Assembly (NCBI GenBank): GCA_937895345.1
Contig: CALAWP010000029.1
Span: 1 to 30,478, forward strand
Length of the DNA: 30,478 bases
Source of the DNA: an uncultured Paenibacillus sp.
GTDB taxonomy: Bacteria; Bacillota; Bacilli; Paenibacillales; Paenibacillaceae
Direction: 5' to 3'
Under the pieces are notes generated by a model. The model was not told the origin of the DNA and ran no database searches. It saw nothing but the letters and a program-made list of their open reading frames with translations. This document shows positions 21,846 to 29,608 of the stretch, piece after piece; within the stretch, counting starts at the first letter, position 1, and each line of letters begins with the position of its first letter. The position numbers and the translations under genes were made by a program.

Positions 21846-22778
21846 TTATTGGCTCAACATTTCTTCCGGAGACATTTCCAGCATTTTCGCCACTTCGCGC
21901 ACGCCGTCGAAGTCGGAATCCTCCGCCGGGAAAAATCCTTTGGCGCCCATCGCCTCGAAATATTCCGGATTTTGTTCTCCGTAACCCAACGCAAACTCCC
22001 TCATCTTGTCCACCAGGTCTTGCGGCAGATCGCCGCGGTATGCCAGCGCCCCGCCGCCCGGAATCGGGTCCGATTCGGCGATGATGCGCACGGCGGAGGC
22101 GTCGATCAGCCCCGCGCCTGCGATCATCTGGATGCATTGGCTGCAAGTGGCGGCTCCGTCGGCGTCTCCGTTGGCGATGGCCAGCAGCGATTTGTCGTGA
22201 CCGCCGGAGAACGATACGTTGCCGAAAAACTTCGGCACTTCATCGTTCGTAATGTTCAGCAGCTTCATGAGCGTCGCTCTCGGATACAGGTGGCCCGTCG
22301 TCGATGCCGGATCGGCGAACAGGAAGTTTTTGCCCCGCAGCTCCTCCACGCTTTGCACCGGGGAATCCGTCGGCACGATGATGACGCTTGTCCCTTCCGT
22401 ACCGGGACCGTTATTCATGGCGGCCAGCAGCTTGGCGTTGCTTCTCTCGACGGCGATGATATAGCCGAACGGGCCGTAGGTCGTCATGTCTATTTTTTTC
22501 GAGCGCATCGCCTCGATCATCATATTGTAATCCTCGCCTTGGAACGTCTCGACCTTGATGCCCAAATATTCGCCGAGGTCGGTTGCGAACTGGTCGGCCG
22601 TGCGGCTCATTTCGCCGTCTTCCATCGGCAGGCTGCCGATGCGCAATACGGAAGGCCAGCCATCCGGCACATCCGCGCCGCCGCTTTCCTTCGCGTCGCC
22701 GCTTCCCCCGCACCCCGTCAGCGCAACTAAAGCCGCCATCATCAACAATGCCCATTGCCACTTCACCTTTTTCAACAC
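21846..22778 (-). CDS. phnD: Phosphate/phosphite/phosphonate-binding lipoprotein
   Basis: 310 residues. The lipobox ALTGC (Cys at residue 23) marks a lipid-anchored binding protein. The mature chain is a two-lobed periplasmic-binding fold: RIGSLPMEDGEM near the start, MTTYGPFGYIIA for the ligand cleft, and FADPASTTGHLYPRATL, whose Ser-Thr-Thr-Gly corresponds to the phosphate-contacting loop of PhnD/PtxB proteins. The GTG at 22778 follows GAGGAGG. It is the first gene of the operon and faces the GntR-type regulator across a 203-bp control region. The ligand cannot be assigned by eye; phosphonate, phosphite and methylphosphonate are candidates. Confidence 0.88.
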   Translation of the reverse strand: MLKKVKWQWALLMMAALVALTGCGGSGDAKESGGADVPDGWPSVLRIGSLPMEDGEMSRTADQFATDLGEYLGIKVETFQGEDYNMMIEAMRSKKIDMTTYGPFGYIIAVERSNAKLLAAMNNGPGTEGTSVIIVPTDSPVQSVEELRGKNFLFADPASTTGHLYPRATLMKLLNITNDEVPKFFGNVSFSGGHDKSLLAIANGDADGAATCSQCIQMIAGAGLIDASAVRIIAESDPIPGGGALAYRGDLPQDLVDKMREFALGYGEQNPEYFEAMGAKGFFPAEDSDFDGVREVAKMLEMSPEEMLSQ

Positions 22779-22828
22779 GGTACAGCCTCCTCATTTGTCG
22801 TTGGCGGCTTTGCAAAATCGATCCGCCT

Positions 22829-22857
22829 CAACTTGTACGCAACTAGAATACAAGTTG
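22829..22857. promoter_or_regulatory. Inverted repeat operator between phnD and the regulator
   Basis: CAACTTGTA (22829-22837) and its perfect complement TACAAGTTG (22849-22857), centres 20 bp (about two helical turns) apart. The TTGTA/TACAA halves resemble operators of FadR-type GntR regulators. It lies in the shared upstream region, so it could control phnD and the regulator together. Confidence 0.6.
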
Positions 22858-22910
22858 AATGTAAAAGCTGTGTTTTCCCCGTATGTAGAGTTTATGAAGG
22901 CAGAATAAGC

Positions 22911-22940
22911 TTGCGTATAGGAAAGATCGGCTGATAAGAT
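22911..22940 (+). promoter_or_regulatory. Candidate promoter of the GntR-type regulator
   Basis: TTGCGT (22911-22916), 18 bp, TAAGAT (22935-22940). The start would be about 35 nt before the ATG. No convincing sigma-A promoter could be set for phnD on the other strand. Confidence 0.45.
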
Positions 22941-22981
22941 GGAATAAACTTGGTAACCGTACGCAGAAAGGAAACGAAACA

Positions 22982-23629
22982 ATGGCCTCCCAATCGCTGG
23001 TTCAAACCGCATATACCGTATTGAAGGACCGCATCGTCAGCGGCGTCCTCGCGCCCGGAGCGCTGCTCTCCGAGAACGAGCTGGCCGAAGAACTGCAAAT
23101 GAGCCGTACTCCGGTGCGCAACGCGATTACCCATCTGGAGTCGGAAGGATTCGTCGTGTCGCTCAAAAACAGAGGCGTTCTGGTAAAGGAAATTTCCGAA
23201 AAAGAGACGATGGACATGTTCGAAGCGACGATGGCGCTGCTTGTCTACACGCTGGACGTGAAGGGCGAGCGGGGCATCGCGCTTCATCTGGATATGCTGG
23301 AGGAATGTCTTCGCAAGCAGATCGAAGCGGAAGAAGCGGACGATTATTTGTCTTACATGAGACACTTCCTGCTGTTTATTAAAGCGGTCGTCTCTTCGAT
23401 TGGCAACCAGGCCATGCTCGACACCTTGGACCGCTACGCCGACAAGATCGTCAGAGCCGCCTATTTGAACTACAAAAACACGCCTTATATCAAGCACTAT
23501 TCCGCTAATCAGTTCAACCGTTCCCTGCTGGCCGCGCTGAAGGCGGGAGACGACGAGGAGGCGCGCCGCATCGCCAAGTCGTTTCATCAATCGTCGCGCA
23601 GCCGAAGCGCCGCCGTTTCGCGGTTCTGA
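22982..23629 (+). CDS. GntR family transcriptional regulator (FadR-type)
   Basis: 215 residues. Residues 1-70 are the winged helix (YTVLKDRIVSGVLAPGALLSENELAEELQMSRTPVRNAITHLESEGFV), with the GntR-typical SRTPVR recognition helix. Residues ~75-210 are an all-helical FCD-like effector domain; the His/Asp metal-ligand residues common in FCD domains are partly visible (MRHF, SANQFN) but not certain. AAAGGA precedes the ATG at 22982. It is divergent from phnD with a 29-bp operator-like inverted repeat between them, so it most likely regulates the transporter operon in response to its substrate or a breakdown product. It ends at a bidirectional terminator. Confidence 0.88.
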   Translation: MASQSLVQTAYTVLKDRIVSGVLAPGALLSENELAEELQMSRTPVRNAITHLESEGFVVSLKNRGVLVKEISEKETMDMFEATMALLVYTLDVKGERGIALHLDMLEECLRKQIEAEEADDYLSYMRHFLLFIKAVVSSIGNQAMLDTLDRYADKIVRAAYLNYKNTPYIKHYSANQFNRSLLAALKAGDDEEARRIAKSFHQSSRSRSAAVSRF

Positions 23630-23690
23630 CCCGAACCGAAGCCGGGCGCAGGGTCCTCCCCGTTTGCGCGGCCGCCTATTTATAAAAAAG

Positions 23691-23735
23691 AAAAAGCCTG
23701 CCGGGACCGGTTTATGCCGTCCTGGCAGGCTTTTT
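23691..23735. terminator. Bidirectional terminator between the regulator and speE
   Basis: AAAAAGCCTGCC and GGCAGGCTTTTT flank an inner GGAC.G/CG.CC stem. Five A's on one side and five T's on the other make it work for both convergent genes. Confidence 0.92.
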
Positions 23736-23817
23736 GGGCGATATCATGGATTTCTCCGGACCGATCGCCGCATGCCGCTTATTTGTGCGATTCTTCGTTC
23801 AACTTAAACAGATTCGC

Positions 23818-24645
23818 TTACTTCACAAGGTCTTCCACGAACTTCGGCAGCACGAACGCCGTCTTGTGCAGGCGCGGGCTGTAATATTTCGTGTCCAGCT
23901 CCGGAATCTGCGTTTCGTCCACCTCAAGCGGATCGTACTTTTTGCTGCCCATCGTAAAGGTCCACAGGCCGCTCGGGTAGGTCGGAATGTTGGCGCCGTA
24001 GACGCGGACGATCGGGAACACTTCCTTGACGTCGCGGTTGACGCTTTGGATCAGGTCCGCCTTGAACCAAGGATTGTCCGTCTGCGCCACGAAGATGCCG
24101 TCTTCCTTCAGCGCCTCGTAGATGCCTTGATAAAAGCCGCGGGTGAACAGGCTGGCGGCCGGACCGACCGGCTCCGTGGAGTCGACCATAATGACGTCGT
24201 ATGTGTTTTTGTGATCGTGAATATGCATAAAGCCGTCGTTCACCAGCACTTCGACGCGCGGGTTGTCCAGCTCGGAAGCGATCGTAGGCAAGAACTTTTT
24301 GGAATATTCGATGACTTTGCCGTCAATATCGACGAGAACGGCTTTTTTCACCTTCGGATGCTTCATAATTTCACGGATGACGCCGCCGTCGCCGCCGCCG
24401 ACCACAAGCACATGCTCCGGATTCGGGTGCGTGAACAGGATCGGATGCGCGACCATTTCATGGTACACGAACTCGTCCTTTACCGTCGTCATGACCATGC
24501 CGTCAAGCACCAGCATCGTGCCGAACTCTTCCGTTTCAATCATGTCGAGCTTCTGGAAATCCGTTTGTTCATTTACGTAAGTTTTTGTAATCTTCGCCGT
24601 AATGCCGAAGCTTTCGGTCTGTTTTTCCGTATACCACAATTCCAT
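23818..24645 (-). CDS. speE: Spermidine synthase
   Basis: 275 residues. Transfers aminopropyl from decarboxylated SAM to putrescine. The N-terminal beta domain (MELWYTEKQTESFGITAKI) precedes the Rossmann domain with GGGDGGVIREIMKH (the SAM-binding motif), VDIDGKVIEYSKKFLP and the catalytic loop VDSTEPVGPAASLF. AAGGGA precedes the ATG at 24645. In B. subtilis speE is followed by speB and lies next to pbpG; here speB is not adjacent, so agmatine-derived putrescine must come from elsewhere. Divergent from the pbpG-like gene. Confidence 0.96.
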   Translation of the reverse strand: MELWYTEKQTESFGITAKITKTYVNEQTDFQKLDMIETEEFGTMLVLDGMVMTTVKDEFVYHEMVAHPILFTHPNPEHVLVVGGGDGGVIREIMKHPKVKKAVLVDIDGKVIEYSKKFLPTIASELDNPRVEVLVNDGFMHIHDHKNTYDVIMVDSTEPVGPAASLFTRGFYQGIYEALKEDGIFVAQTDNPWFKADLIQSVNRDVKEVFPIVRVYGANIPTYPSGLWTFTMGSKKYDPLEVDETQIPELDTKYYSPRLHKTAFVLPKFVEDLVK

Positions 24646-24693
24646 GTCGATAAATCCCTTCTTTCCGTTAGGTGGTTCGATGGTTCAACCTGT

Positions 24694-24721
24694 ATTATAG
24701 ACCCTCATGCCAAAAAAGCAA
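24694..24721 (-). promoter_or_regulatory. speE promoter
   Basis: On the minus strand TTGCTT (24716-24721), 16 bp, then a perfect TATAAT (24694-24699). The leader is about 42 nt. Confidence 0.72.
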
Positions 24722-24773
24722 CTACTCCCGCGCCCTTCACAAAAATATTAACCATCGCTCATTTCTGCCAATT

Positions 24774-24803
24774 GAATAGGGCGACCTTCATTTTTCCATA
24801 CTA
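24774..24803 (+). promoter_or_regulatory. Sigma-G (forespore) promoter of the pbpG-like gene
   Basis: GAATA (24774-24778), 18 bp, CATACTA (24797-24803) matches gHATR-N17/18-CATWHTA at every position. It lies about 45 bp before the gene's ATG. In B. subtilis pbpG is a forespore gene. Confidence 0.8.
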
Positions 24804-24855
24804 AGGAAAGCAAGCCTCGCCAAAATGCACTTCAAGCTCAAAGGGGGTCGGCACG

Positions 24856-26967
24856 ATGACCGCGCCATCCAACGGCCAGGGCAAGCCCCGCCGCCGCTTC
24901 GCCTTTCCTATTATAACCGAGAGGATGCTGCCCCATGTCCTCCGTCTGCGCAAATGGATCCTTCGAGGAGCGCTCCTGTCGCTCGTTGCCGGCATCGCGG
25001 CTCTCGGAAGCTACTTTTATTTGCGCGCGCAGCCGCTTCCCGTCTCGTCCGTCAGCCAAACTTCGCAAATGCTGGACCTGCACGGCCAGGTCATCGATAC
25101 GTTTCATGCGGGAGAAAATCGACGCTCCGTCGCGCTGGACGATATTTCGCATCATGTGATCGACGCCACGCTGGCCATCGAGGACCGCCGCTTCTACGAG
25201 CATGCCGGCTTCGACCTGAAGGGCGTCGCCCGCGCCGTTGTCGTCAACGTGCAAAGCATGTCCGCCCGCCAAGGAGCCAGCACGCTCACGCAGCAGCTGG
25301 CCCGCAACCTGTACTTATCCCATGAACGCACCTGGCAGCGCAAGCTGAAGGAAGCGGTCTATACCGCCCAGCTTGAAATGAAATATTCCAAAGATCAGAT
25401 TTTGGAGATGTACCTGAATCAAATTTATTACGGGCACGGTTCCTACGGCATCGAAGCGGCCGCCCAGCTTTACTTCGGCAAGCGCGCCTCGGAGCTTACG
25501 CTGGCGGAAAGCGCCCTGCTGGCAGGCATTCCGAAAGGACCGAAATACTATTCGCCTTATATGAACATGAAGAACGCGAAGGACCGGCAATATACGATTC
25601 TGGCCGCCATGGCCGAAGGCGGATCGATTACGATGGACGAAGCGGATGCAGCCTATGCGGAGCTGCTGGACCTGAAGCCGCTGGACAGCGGTCAGCAGGA
25701 AGGCTTTGCCCCGTATTTCCGGGATTATGTGCGCACTGTGGCGACCGAAAAGCTCGGCATCGACGAAAAACTGCTGTACGAAGGCGGCATTACGATCTAT
25801 ACGACGCTGGACCAGTCGATGCAGGCGGCGGCGGAGGAGGCGGTCGGCAGCGGCATCCCCGCCAGCTCCGGCCAGCAGGCCGCGCTGATCGCCATCGACC
25901 CGCGCAACGGCTATATCAAGGCGATGGTCGGCGGCCGCGACTACAAGACGAACCAGTATAACCGCGTCTTCGCGAACACCCGCCAGCCCGGCTCTTCCTT
26001 CAAGCCGTATTTGTACCTGACCGCCATTCGCAGCGGCTTTATGTCGCCGGTGACGCGGTTCATAAGCGCGCCGACCGTCTTCACGTACGACGAAGGCCGC
26101 AAGACGTACCAGCCGAGCAATTACGGCGACAAATATACCGGCGACTATATCGATATGCGCCAAGCGATCGCCGCCTCGGACAATATCTACGCCGTGAACG
26201 CCATTATGACGGTCGGCGCGGAGAAGGTGATCGAGACGGCGCGTCTGCTGGGCATTACGAGCCCGATGAAGCCCGTGCCGTCGCTTGCGCTCGGCACGTT
26301 TCCCGTCAGCCCGTTCGAGATGGCTTCGGCCTACGGGATATTCGCCAATGCGGGCGTGCGCGAAGAGCCGACGGCCATTCTGCGCATCGAGGACCGCAAG
26401 GGCAACGTCCTCTACGACGCCGAGGCGCGCTCGGAGCAGGTCATCACGCCGGCGGAAGCGTACGTCATGACCAGCCTGCTCGAGAGCGTCTTCGCCGAAG
26501 GCGGCACGGCGCATCGCGTGGCGCCGATCCTGAAGCGGCCGGTCGCCGGGAAGACCGGCACGACGCCGACCGACGCCTGGATGGTCGGCTACACGCCCGA
26601 GCTGGCCGCCGCCGTCTGGGTCGGCTACGACAAGGACCGCCTGCTGACTGCGGCCGAGGCGCACCGGGCGGCGCCGATCTTTGCGCGTTTCGTCGAGAGC
26701 GCGCTGGAGGCGGTGCCGCCGAAGCTGTTCCCGGTGCCGGAGGGCGTCGTCCAGACGTACATCGACCCCGAAACGGGCCGGCTCGCGGCGGACACCTGCC
26801 CGAACAAGCGGCCGGAGACGTTCCTCGCCGGCACCGAGCCGACGGAAGTATGCGGCGCGCCTGCGGACGCGGTCCCTTCCCCTGGCGCGGACGGCGCGGG
26901 CGAAGGCGGCCCCGGCGAGAAGCACCGCTCCTGGTGGGAGCATCTGAAGCGCTGGTGGACGGACTGA
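24856..26967 (+). CDS. pbpG: Class A penicillin-binding protein, PbpG-like
   Basis: 703 residues. Bifunctional peptidoglycan glycosyltransferase/transpeptidase. One membrane helix lies at about 36-56 after a basic cytosolic tail. The glycosyltransferase domain (70-240) has catalytic E109 in AIEDRRFYEH and GASTLTQQLARNLYL. The transpeptidase domain (340-610) has S380-x-x-K383 (GSSFKP), S441-D-N (ASDN) and KTGT (566-569). The C-terminus is a Pro/Gly/Glu-rich tail ending in Trp-rich WWEHLKRWWTD. Neighbourhood (speE divergent) and the sigma-G promoter match B. subtilis pbpG (PBP2d), which builds germ cell wall in the forespore. AAGGGGGT precedes the ATG at 24856. The last ~1 kb is noticeably GC-rich. 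Confidence 0.93.
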   Translation: MTAPSNGQGKPRRRFAFPIITERMLPHVLRLRKWILRGALLSLVAGIAALGSYFYLRAQPLPVSSVSQTSQMLDLHGQVIDTFHAGENRRSVALDDISHHVIDATLAIEDRRFYEHAGFDLKGVARAVVVNVQSMSARQGASTLTQQLARNLYLSHERTWQRKLKEAVYTAQLEMKYSKDQILEMYLNQIYYGHGSYGIEAAAQLYFGKRASELTLAESALLAGIPKGPKYYSPYMNMKNAKDRQYTILAAMAEGGSITMDEADAAYAELLDLKPLDSGQQEGFAPYFRDYVRTVATEKLGIDEKLLYEGGITIYTTLDQSMQAAAEEAVGSGIPASSGQQAALIAIDPRNGYIKAMVGGRDYKTNQYNRVFANTRQPGSSFKPYLYLTAIRSGFMSPVTRFISAPTVFTYDEGRKTYQPSNYGDKYTGDYIDMRQAIAASDNIYAVNAIMTVGAEKVIETARLLGITSPMKPVPSLALGTFPVSPFEMASAYGIFANAGVREEPTAILRIEDRKGNVLYDAEARSEQVITPAEAYVMTSLLESVFAEGGTAHRVAPILKRPVAGKTGTTPTDAWMVGYTPELAAAVWVGYDKDRLLTAAEAHRAAPIFARFVESALEAVPPKLFPVPEGVVQTYIDPETGRLAADTCPNKRPETFLAGTEPTEVCGAPADAVPSPGADGAGEGGPGEKHRSWWEHLKRWWTD

Positions 26968-27059
26968 CGAAGTCCGCCAATCGGCCGGCGCGGATGGAGG
27001 CAACGGCTTCGCGCGGACTCGTCCGAGCGAGTTCGCGCGCAAGCCAGCCCAGGGCGAAG

Positions 27060-27262
27060 GCGCGCTATAGGTGTGCGCGTCACGCGGACCGCGCGGGCGC
27101 TGGGCTGCACGGGCACATCGTGCAGATTGCGAGCGCGGGCGCGCCATAAGTCTGCGCCCTACTCAGACTGCGAGCGCGGGCACGCCATAGGCCTGCGCGT
27201 CACGCGTACCGCGCGGGCGCGCCACCATACGACCTCGAGCGATGCGCGTCACGCGACTGCGA
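27060..27262. repeat. GC-rich imperfect repeats, non-coding
   Basis: Phrases such as GCGCGTCACGCG (near 27076, 27195 and 27244), CGCCATAGG-like starts (27064, 27143, 27184) and GCGAGCGCGGGC recur at uneven spacing. No credible gene is present between the pbpG stop (26967) and 27275. It looks like an old, decayed repeat. No terminator with a T-run was found after pbpG. Confidence 0.5.
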
Positions 27263-27274
27263 GTGAGTACTCGC

Positions 27275-27457
27275 TAACGAATCGCACGTACTTTATTGAA
27301 GCTAAAACGGCGTAATTGAAAATCTAACGAATCCAAGAAACACTAGCAGGCCAAAATCGAGCTAAAATGTAACCGGAAACGGTCAATAAGCGCGACCAGA
27401 TTCGTTAGATTTTCAAAGTGGCGTAAGTAGCGGGTTTAAGGTGTGTCAGATTCGTTA
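27275..27457. repeat. 183-bp four-unit inverted repeat element, copy 2
   Basis: TAACGAA at 27275 and 27325 (50 bp apart), then TTCGTTA at 27401 and 27451 (50 bp apart). The offset between the inner units is 76 bp, the same as in the copy at 17743-17925, and the total length is also 183 bp. The sequence between the heptamers has diverged, so the spacing and heptamers are the conserved part. Non-coding. Confidence 0.75.
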
Positions 27458-27465
27458 GAGATCGA

Positions 27466-27575
27466 TGGGCAAGCGACGGATGAGCGAGCGACCGAATAAT
27501 AAGCAAGCGAGGAACAAGCGACAGAAGGACGAGCAACTCCAAAGACGAGCAACCGAAGGGCGAGCGACGGATGGA
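27466..27575 (+). repeat. Low-complexity AGCGA-rich tract
   Basis: Short phrases GCAAGCGA, GAGCGACGGAT and GAGCAACC recur every 12-16 bp. It follows copy 2 of the 183-bp element directly, as the 19-bp array follows copy 1. No coding potential is evident. Confidence 0.4.
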
Positions 27576-27681
27576 AGGTGGCAAATCGAGCAAAGGCTGA
27601 CGGATTATGCGACGATAACACCAGACAAGTTATGCCCTCCGCCCGTTTGTGTACAATTTATGTGCAAAACGTGAATTTTCT

Positions 27682-27711
27682 TTGAACAAACGACATAATC
27701 TGTGGTATAGT
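27682..27711 (+). promoter_or_regulatory. Promoter of the small membrane protein gene
   Basis: TTGAAC (27682-27687), 18 bp, TATAGT (27706-27711). The leader to the ATG at 27751 is about 33 nt. Confidence 0.7.
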
Positions 27712-27750
27712 AGGAGTTAAGAAAGCACTTACAAGAATCGGGAGTGTTGG

Positions 27751-28047
27751 ATGATGACTACGAAATCAGCCACGATTAGCGCCGTAGGCGCATCGAAATC
27801 GGATGTCAAACGAATCGTTAACGCCATGACGGTCATTGCCTGGGGCATTCTGGCAATCGGAGCCGTATTGTGCCTTATTAATCTCAGCCACTTCAGCGAT
27901 CAGAACGTCGGTCTTATGGTCGGCATCGGTTTTCTGATCGGCAGCGTGCATGTATATGTCATCGGAACCGCCATCGGTCTGGTTCATTCCAGAATGGCGG
28001 CCAAGCAAGCTGCTATGACGCAGGGCGAAGAAGACGAACAAGCTTAA
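27751..28047 (+). CDS. Small two-helix membrane protein, function unknown
   Basis: 98 residues. A cytosolic N-terminus of about 22 residues, hydrophobic helices at roughly 25-44 (MTVIAWGILAIGAVLCLINL) and 52-76 (VGLMVGIGFLIGSVHVYVIG), and a charged C-terminal tail (GEEDEQA). I do not recognise the family. GGGAG stands 6 bp before the ATG at 27751. It is a single-gene unit with its own sigma-A promoter and a downstream terminator, so it is very likely expressed. Confidence 0.8.
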   Translation: MMTTKSATISAVGASKSDVKRIVNAMTVIAWGILAIGAVLCLINLSHFSDQNVGLMVGIGFLIGSVHVYVIGTAIGLVHSRMAAKQAAMTQGEEDEQA

Positions 28048-28140
28048 ACCGAATCTTGCCGGCGGCAGCCCAAGGAACGGATGACGCATGGCAAGCCATT
28101 CTTTCGAACATGTCCATTCATAATTACCCATTCAAGCCCT

Positions 28141-28175
28141 AAGCCCTCCCTGACACGGATCAGCGGAGGGCTTTT
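28141..28175 (+). terminator. Terminator after the small membrane protein gene
   Basis: AAGCCCTCC pairs with GGAGGGCTT, with inner CTGA/TCAG, followed by TTTT. It lies about 94 bp after the stop. The bases from here to 28320 hold no feature I can support. Confidence 0.8.
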
Positions 28176-28324
28176 ACCGTTACGAAAAAATGAATCCGTT
28201 CTTTTGCTCAGCACCCTTTCCGCGTCATACCGTCCGGCATATTGTACAGGCTGGGGCGTTTTAGGCCAAGCAGTATGAACTCTGATCTAGTGTTAATCCC
28301 GTTCCAGCAGTTTAATCGCTGATT

Positions 28325-28430
28325 ATCTCTACATAGCTATTCATTTGAGCTAATTCGGCCGCATTCAGTACGAATTCACCTCTACAAAGCCGTTCATTCG
28401 AGCTAATTCTATTGTATTCAATACGGATGT
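28325..28430. repeat. 53-bp tandem duplication of the stalk-protein gene's 3' end
   Basis: GAGCTAATTC recurs at 28347 and 28400, and the flanking bases align with a 53-bp period at roughly three-quarters identity by eye. The second copy encodes the C-terminus of the gene at 28365-29180; the first lies beyond its stop and reads VLNAAELAQMNSYVEIISD in another frame. Confidence 0.65.
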
Positions 28431-29180
28431 TTTCCCTACATCGCTGAAGGCGTACCATTGATCCTTGGTCACATCATGAATCGCAATGGCCGAATTTCCC
28501 ATTACCGAATAAATATCAAATCGTTTGATGCTTTGTCCATGATTATCCAAAAAATCGAATTGGCCGAATTTTGCATAAGCGCCCGGCATATCCGGATTGG
28601 CGTGCCATCCTAAATTGGTAGAGGGCGCCTCCAGCAGCTCTCCTTTGTTTGATTCAAAAATTTGATAGATCGCTTCTCTGTACGCATTGCCTTTAATTTC
28701 TTGTACGAAGCTCCCCACCGACATATGAAATTCATGATGCAATTCATGCACCGCAATACCGTCTATGACCAAAGGGGCAGATTGAACCGCTGCGACGGAG
28801 TTGCTGTAACTGACCTTGCACTGAAACGCCTCAGCGATAAAACGCAACGGAACAAGGAGACGGTCTTTTTTGATATACGGTTTGACGTCCAACAACACGG
28901 CCTTGCCGTTAATGATTGCCGTAGCGTTGTTTGGCTTTAACGTTATTTCCGTATCTTTTTTGGTTATCGTAATTTCCGACTTAGACCAATGAACCTTAGC
29001 TCCCAGATTCTCGCTTATGATGCGTACCGGCACCATCGTCCGATTGCCTGTTAGCTCTGGCTCCACATCGGAAGCAATAACAACTCCGTCAATCATGATT
29101 CGAGGACTTGCTGCATGCACAGGCGCCGCTGCCACGACCAGCAGAACAATTAAAATAAGGCTGGCTGCATATTTCTTCAT
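28365..29180 (-). CDS. Secreted protein with copper-amine-oxidase-N-like stalk domain
   Basis: 271 residues. Sec signal peptide (MKKYAASLILIVLLVVAAAPVHA, cleavage after VHA). Residues ~27-135 are a Cu_amine_oxidN1-type stalk domain, with two repeats of the pattern RTMVPVRIISENLGAKVHWS and RLLVPLRFIAEAFQCKVSYS; despite the name these domains bind no copper and are common on Paenibacillus surface proteins. The C-terminal ~135 residues (AVHELHHEFHMSVGSF ... WYAFSDVGKTSVLNTIELARM) form a domain I do not recognise. The ATG at 29180 follows TGGAG; 24 further open codons upstream lack an SD. The 3' end lies in a tandem duplication, so the present stop may be new. Confidence 0.8.
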   Translation of the reverse strand: MKKYAASLILIVLLVVAAAPVHAASPRIMIDGVVIASDVEPELTGNRTMVPVRIISENLGAKVHWSKSEITITKKDTEITLKPNNATAIINGKAVLLDVKPYIKKDRLLVPLRFIAEAFQCKVSYSNSVAAVQSAPLVIDGIAVHELHHEFHMSVGSFVQEIKGNAYREAIYQIFESNKGELLEAPSTNLGWHANPDMPGAYAKFGQFDFLDNHGQSIKRFDIYSVMGNSAIAIHDVTKDQWYAFSDVGKTSVLNTIELARMNGFVEVNSY

Positions 29181-29608
29181 TTCTTCAACTCCATCTTGGA
29201 AATTTATTTTTATATTTGCTTCTTGCACAAACGAAATCCGGGCAGGAGACAACTCAGTAGTTGGTCAGTCAGCAAATGGGCTCCCATTTAGGTAACAGCT
29301 GCACTTGTTGAATCGGCTGTTTCGTTAATCATTTATAGGTGCGCTAAGCATACAGCTTGTAAGATCTGCCGCAATACTCTACAGGAAATATTTTACACCC
29401 AATATGTCATGGGTGGAATGGTAATCATGCACTACTCAAGTTGTCTAATTATGTATATATCTATCAAGACCCCTGATTCCGTTACTCCCGCATGCCCGCA
29501 CTTCCCCTGAGGGGATTTTATGATAAAAATAGTCCGAAACACTTCGTCAGACAACCGCCTGGTAAAACACTTGACGGACAGCTTATCGAATTGGAAAGGC
29601 GGATGTTC
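29181..29608. other. Intergenic region without a recognised gene
   Basis: About 430 bp between the divergent stalk-protein and SMI1/KNR4-like genes. Short open frames run into the latter (from 29477 and from 29520) but have no SD or family resemblance I can name. No transposase remnant or RNA gene is visible. The promoters of both genes must lie here; I could not fix them. Confidence 0.5.

Noticed and set aside
25315..27147. 610-residue minus-strand ORF opposite the pbpG-like gene
   Set aside because: Arg-rich antisense shadow of a GC-rich real gene with intact PBP motifs.
28081..28278. 65-residue ORF after the small membrane protein
   Set aside because: It runs through the intrinsic terminator at 28141-28175 and its SD is weak.
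29477..29608. N-terminal extension of the SMI1/KNR4-like protein or a toxin remnant
   Set aside because: The frame is open but has no SD, and I could not link PKHFVRQPPGKTLDGQ to any toxin family with confidence.
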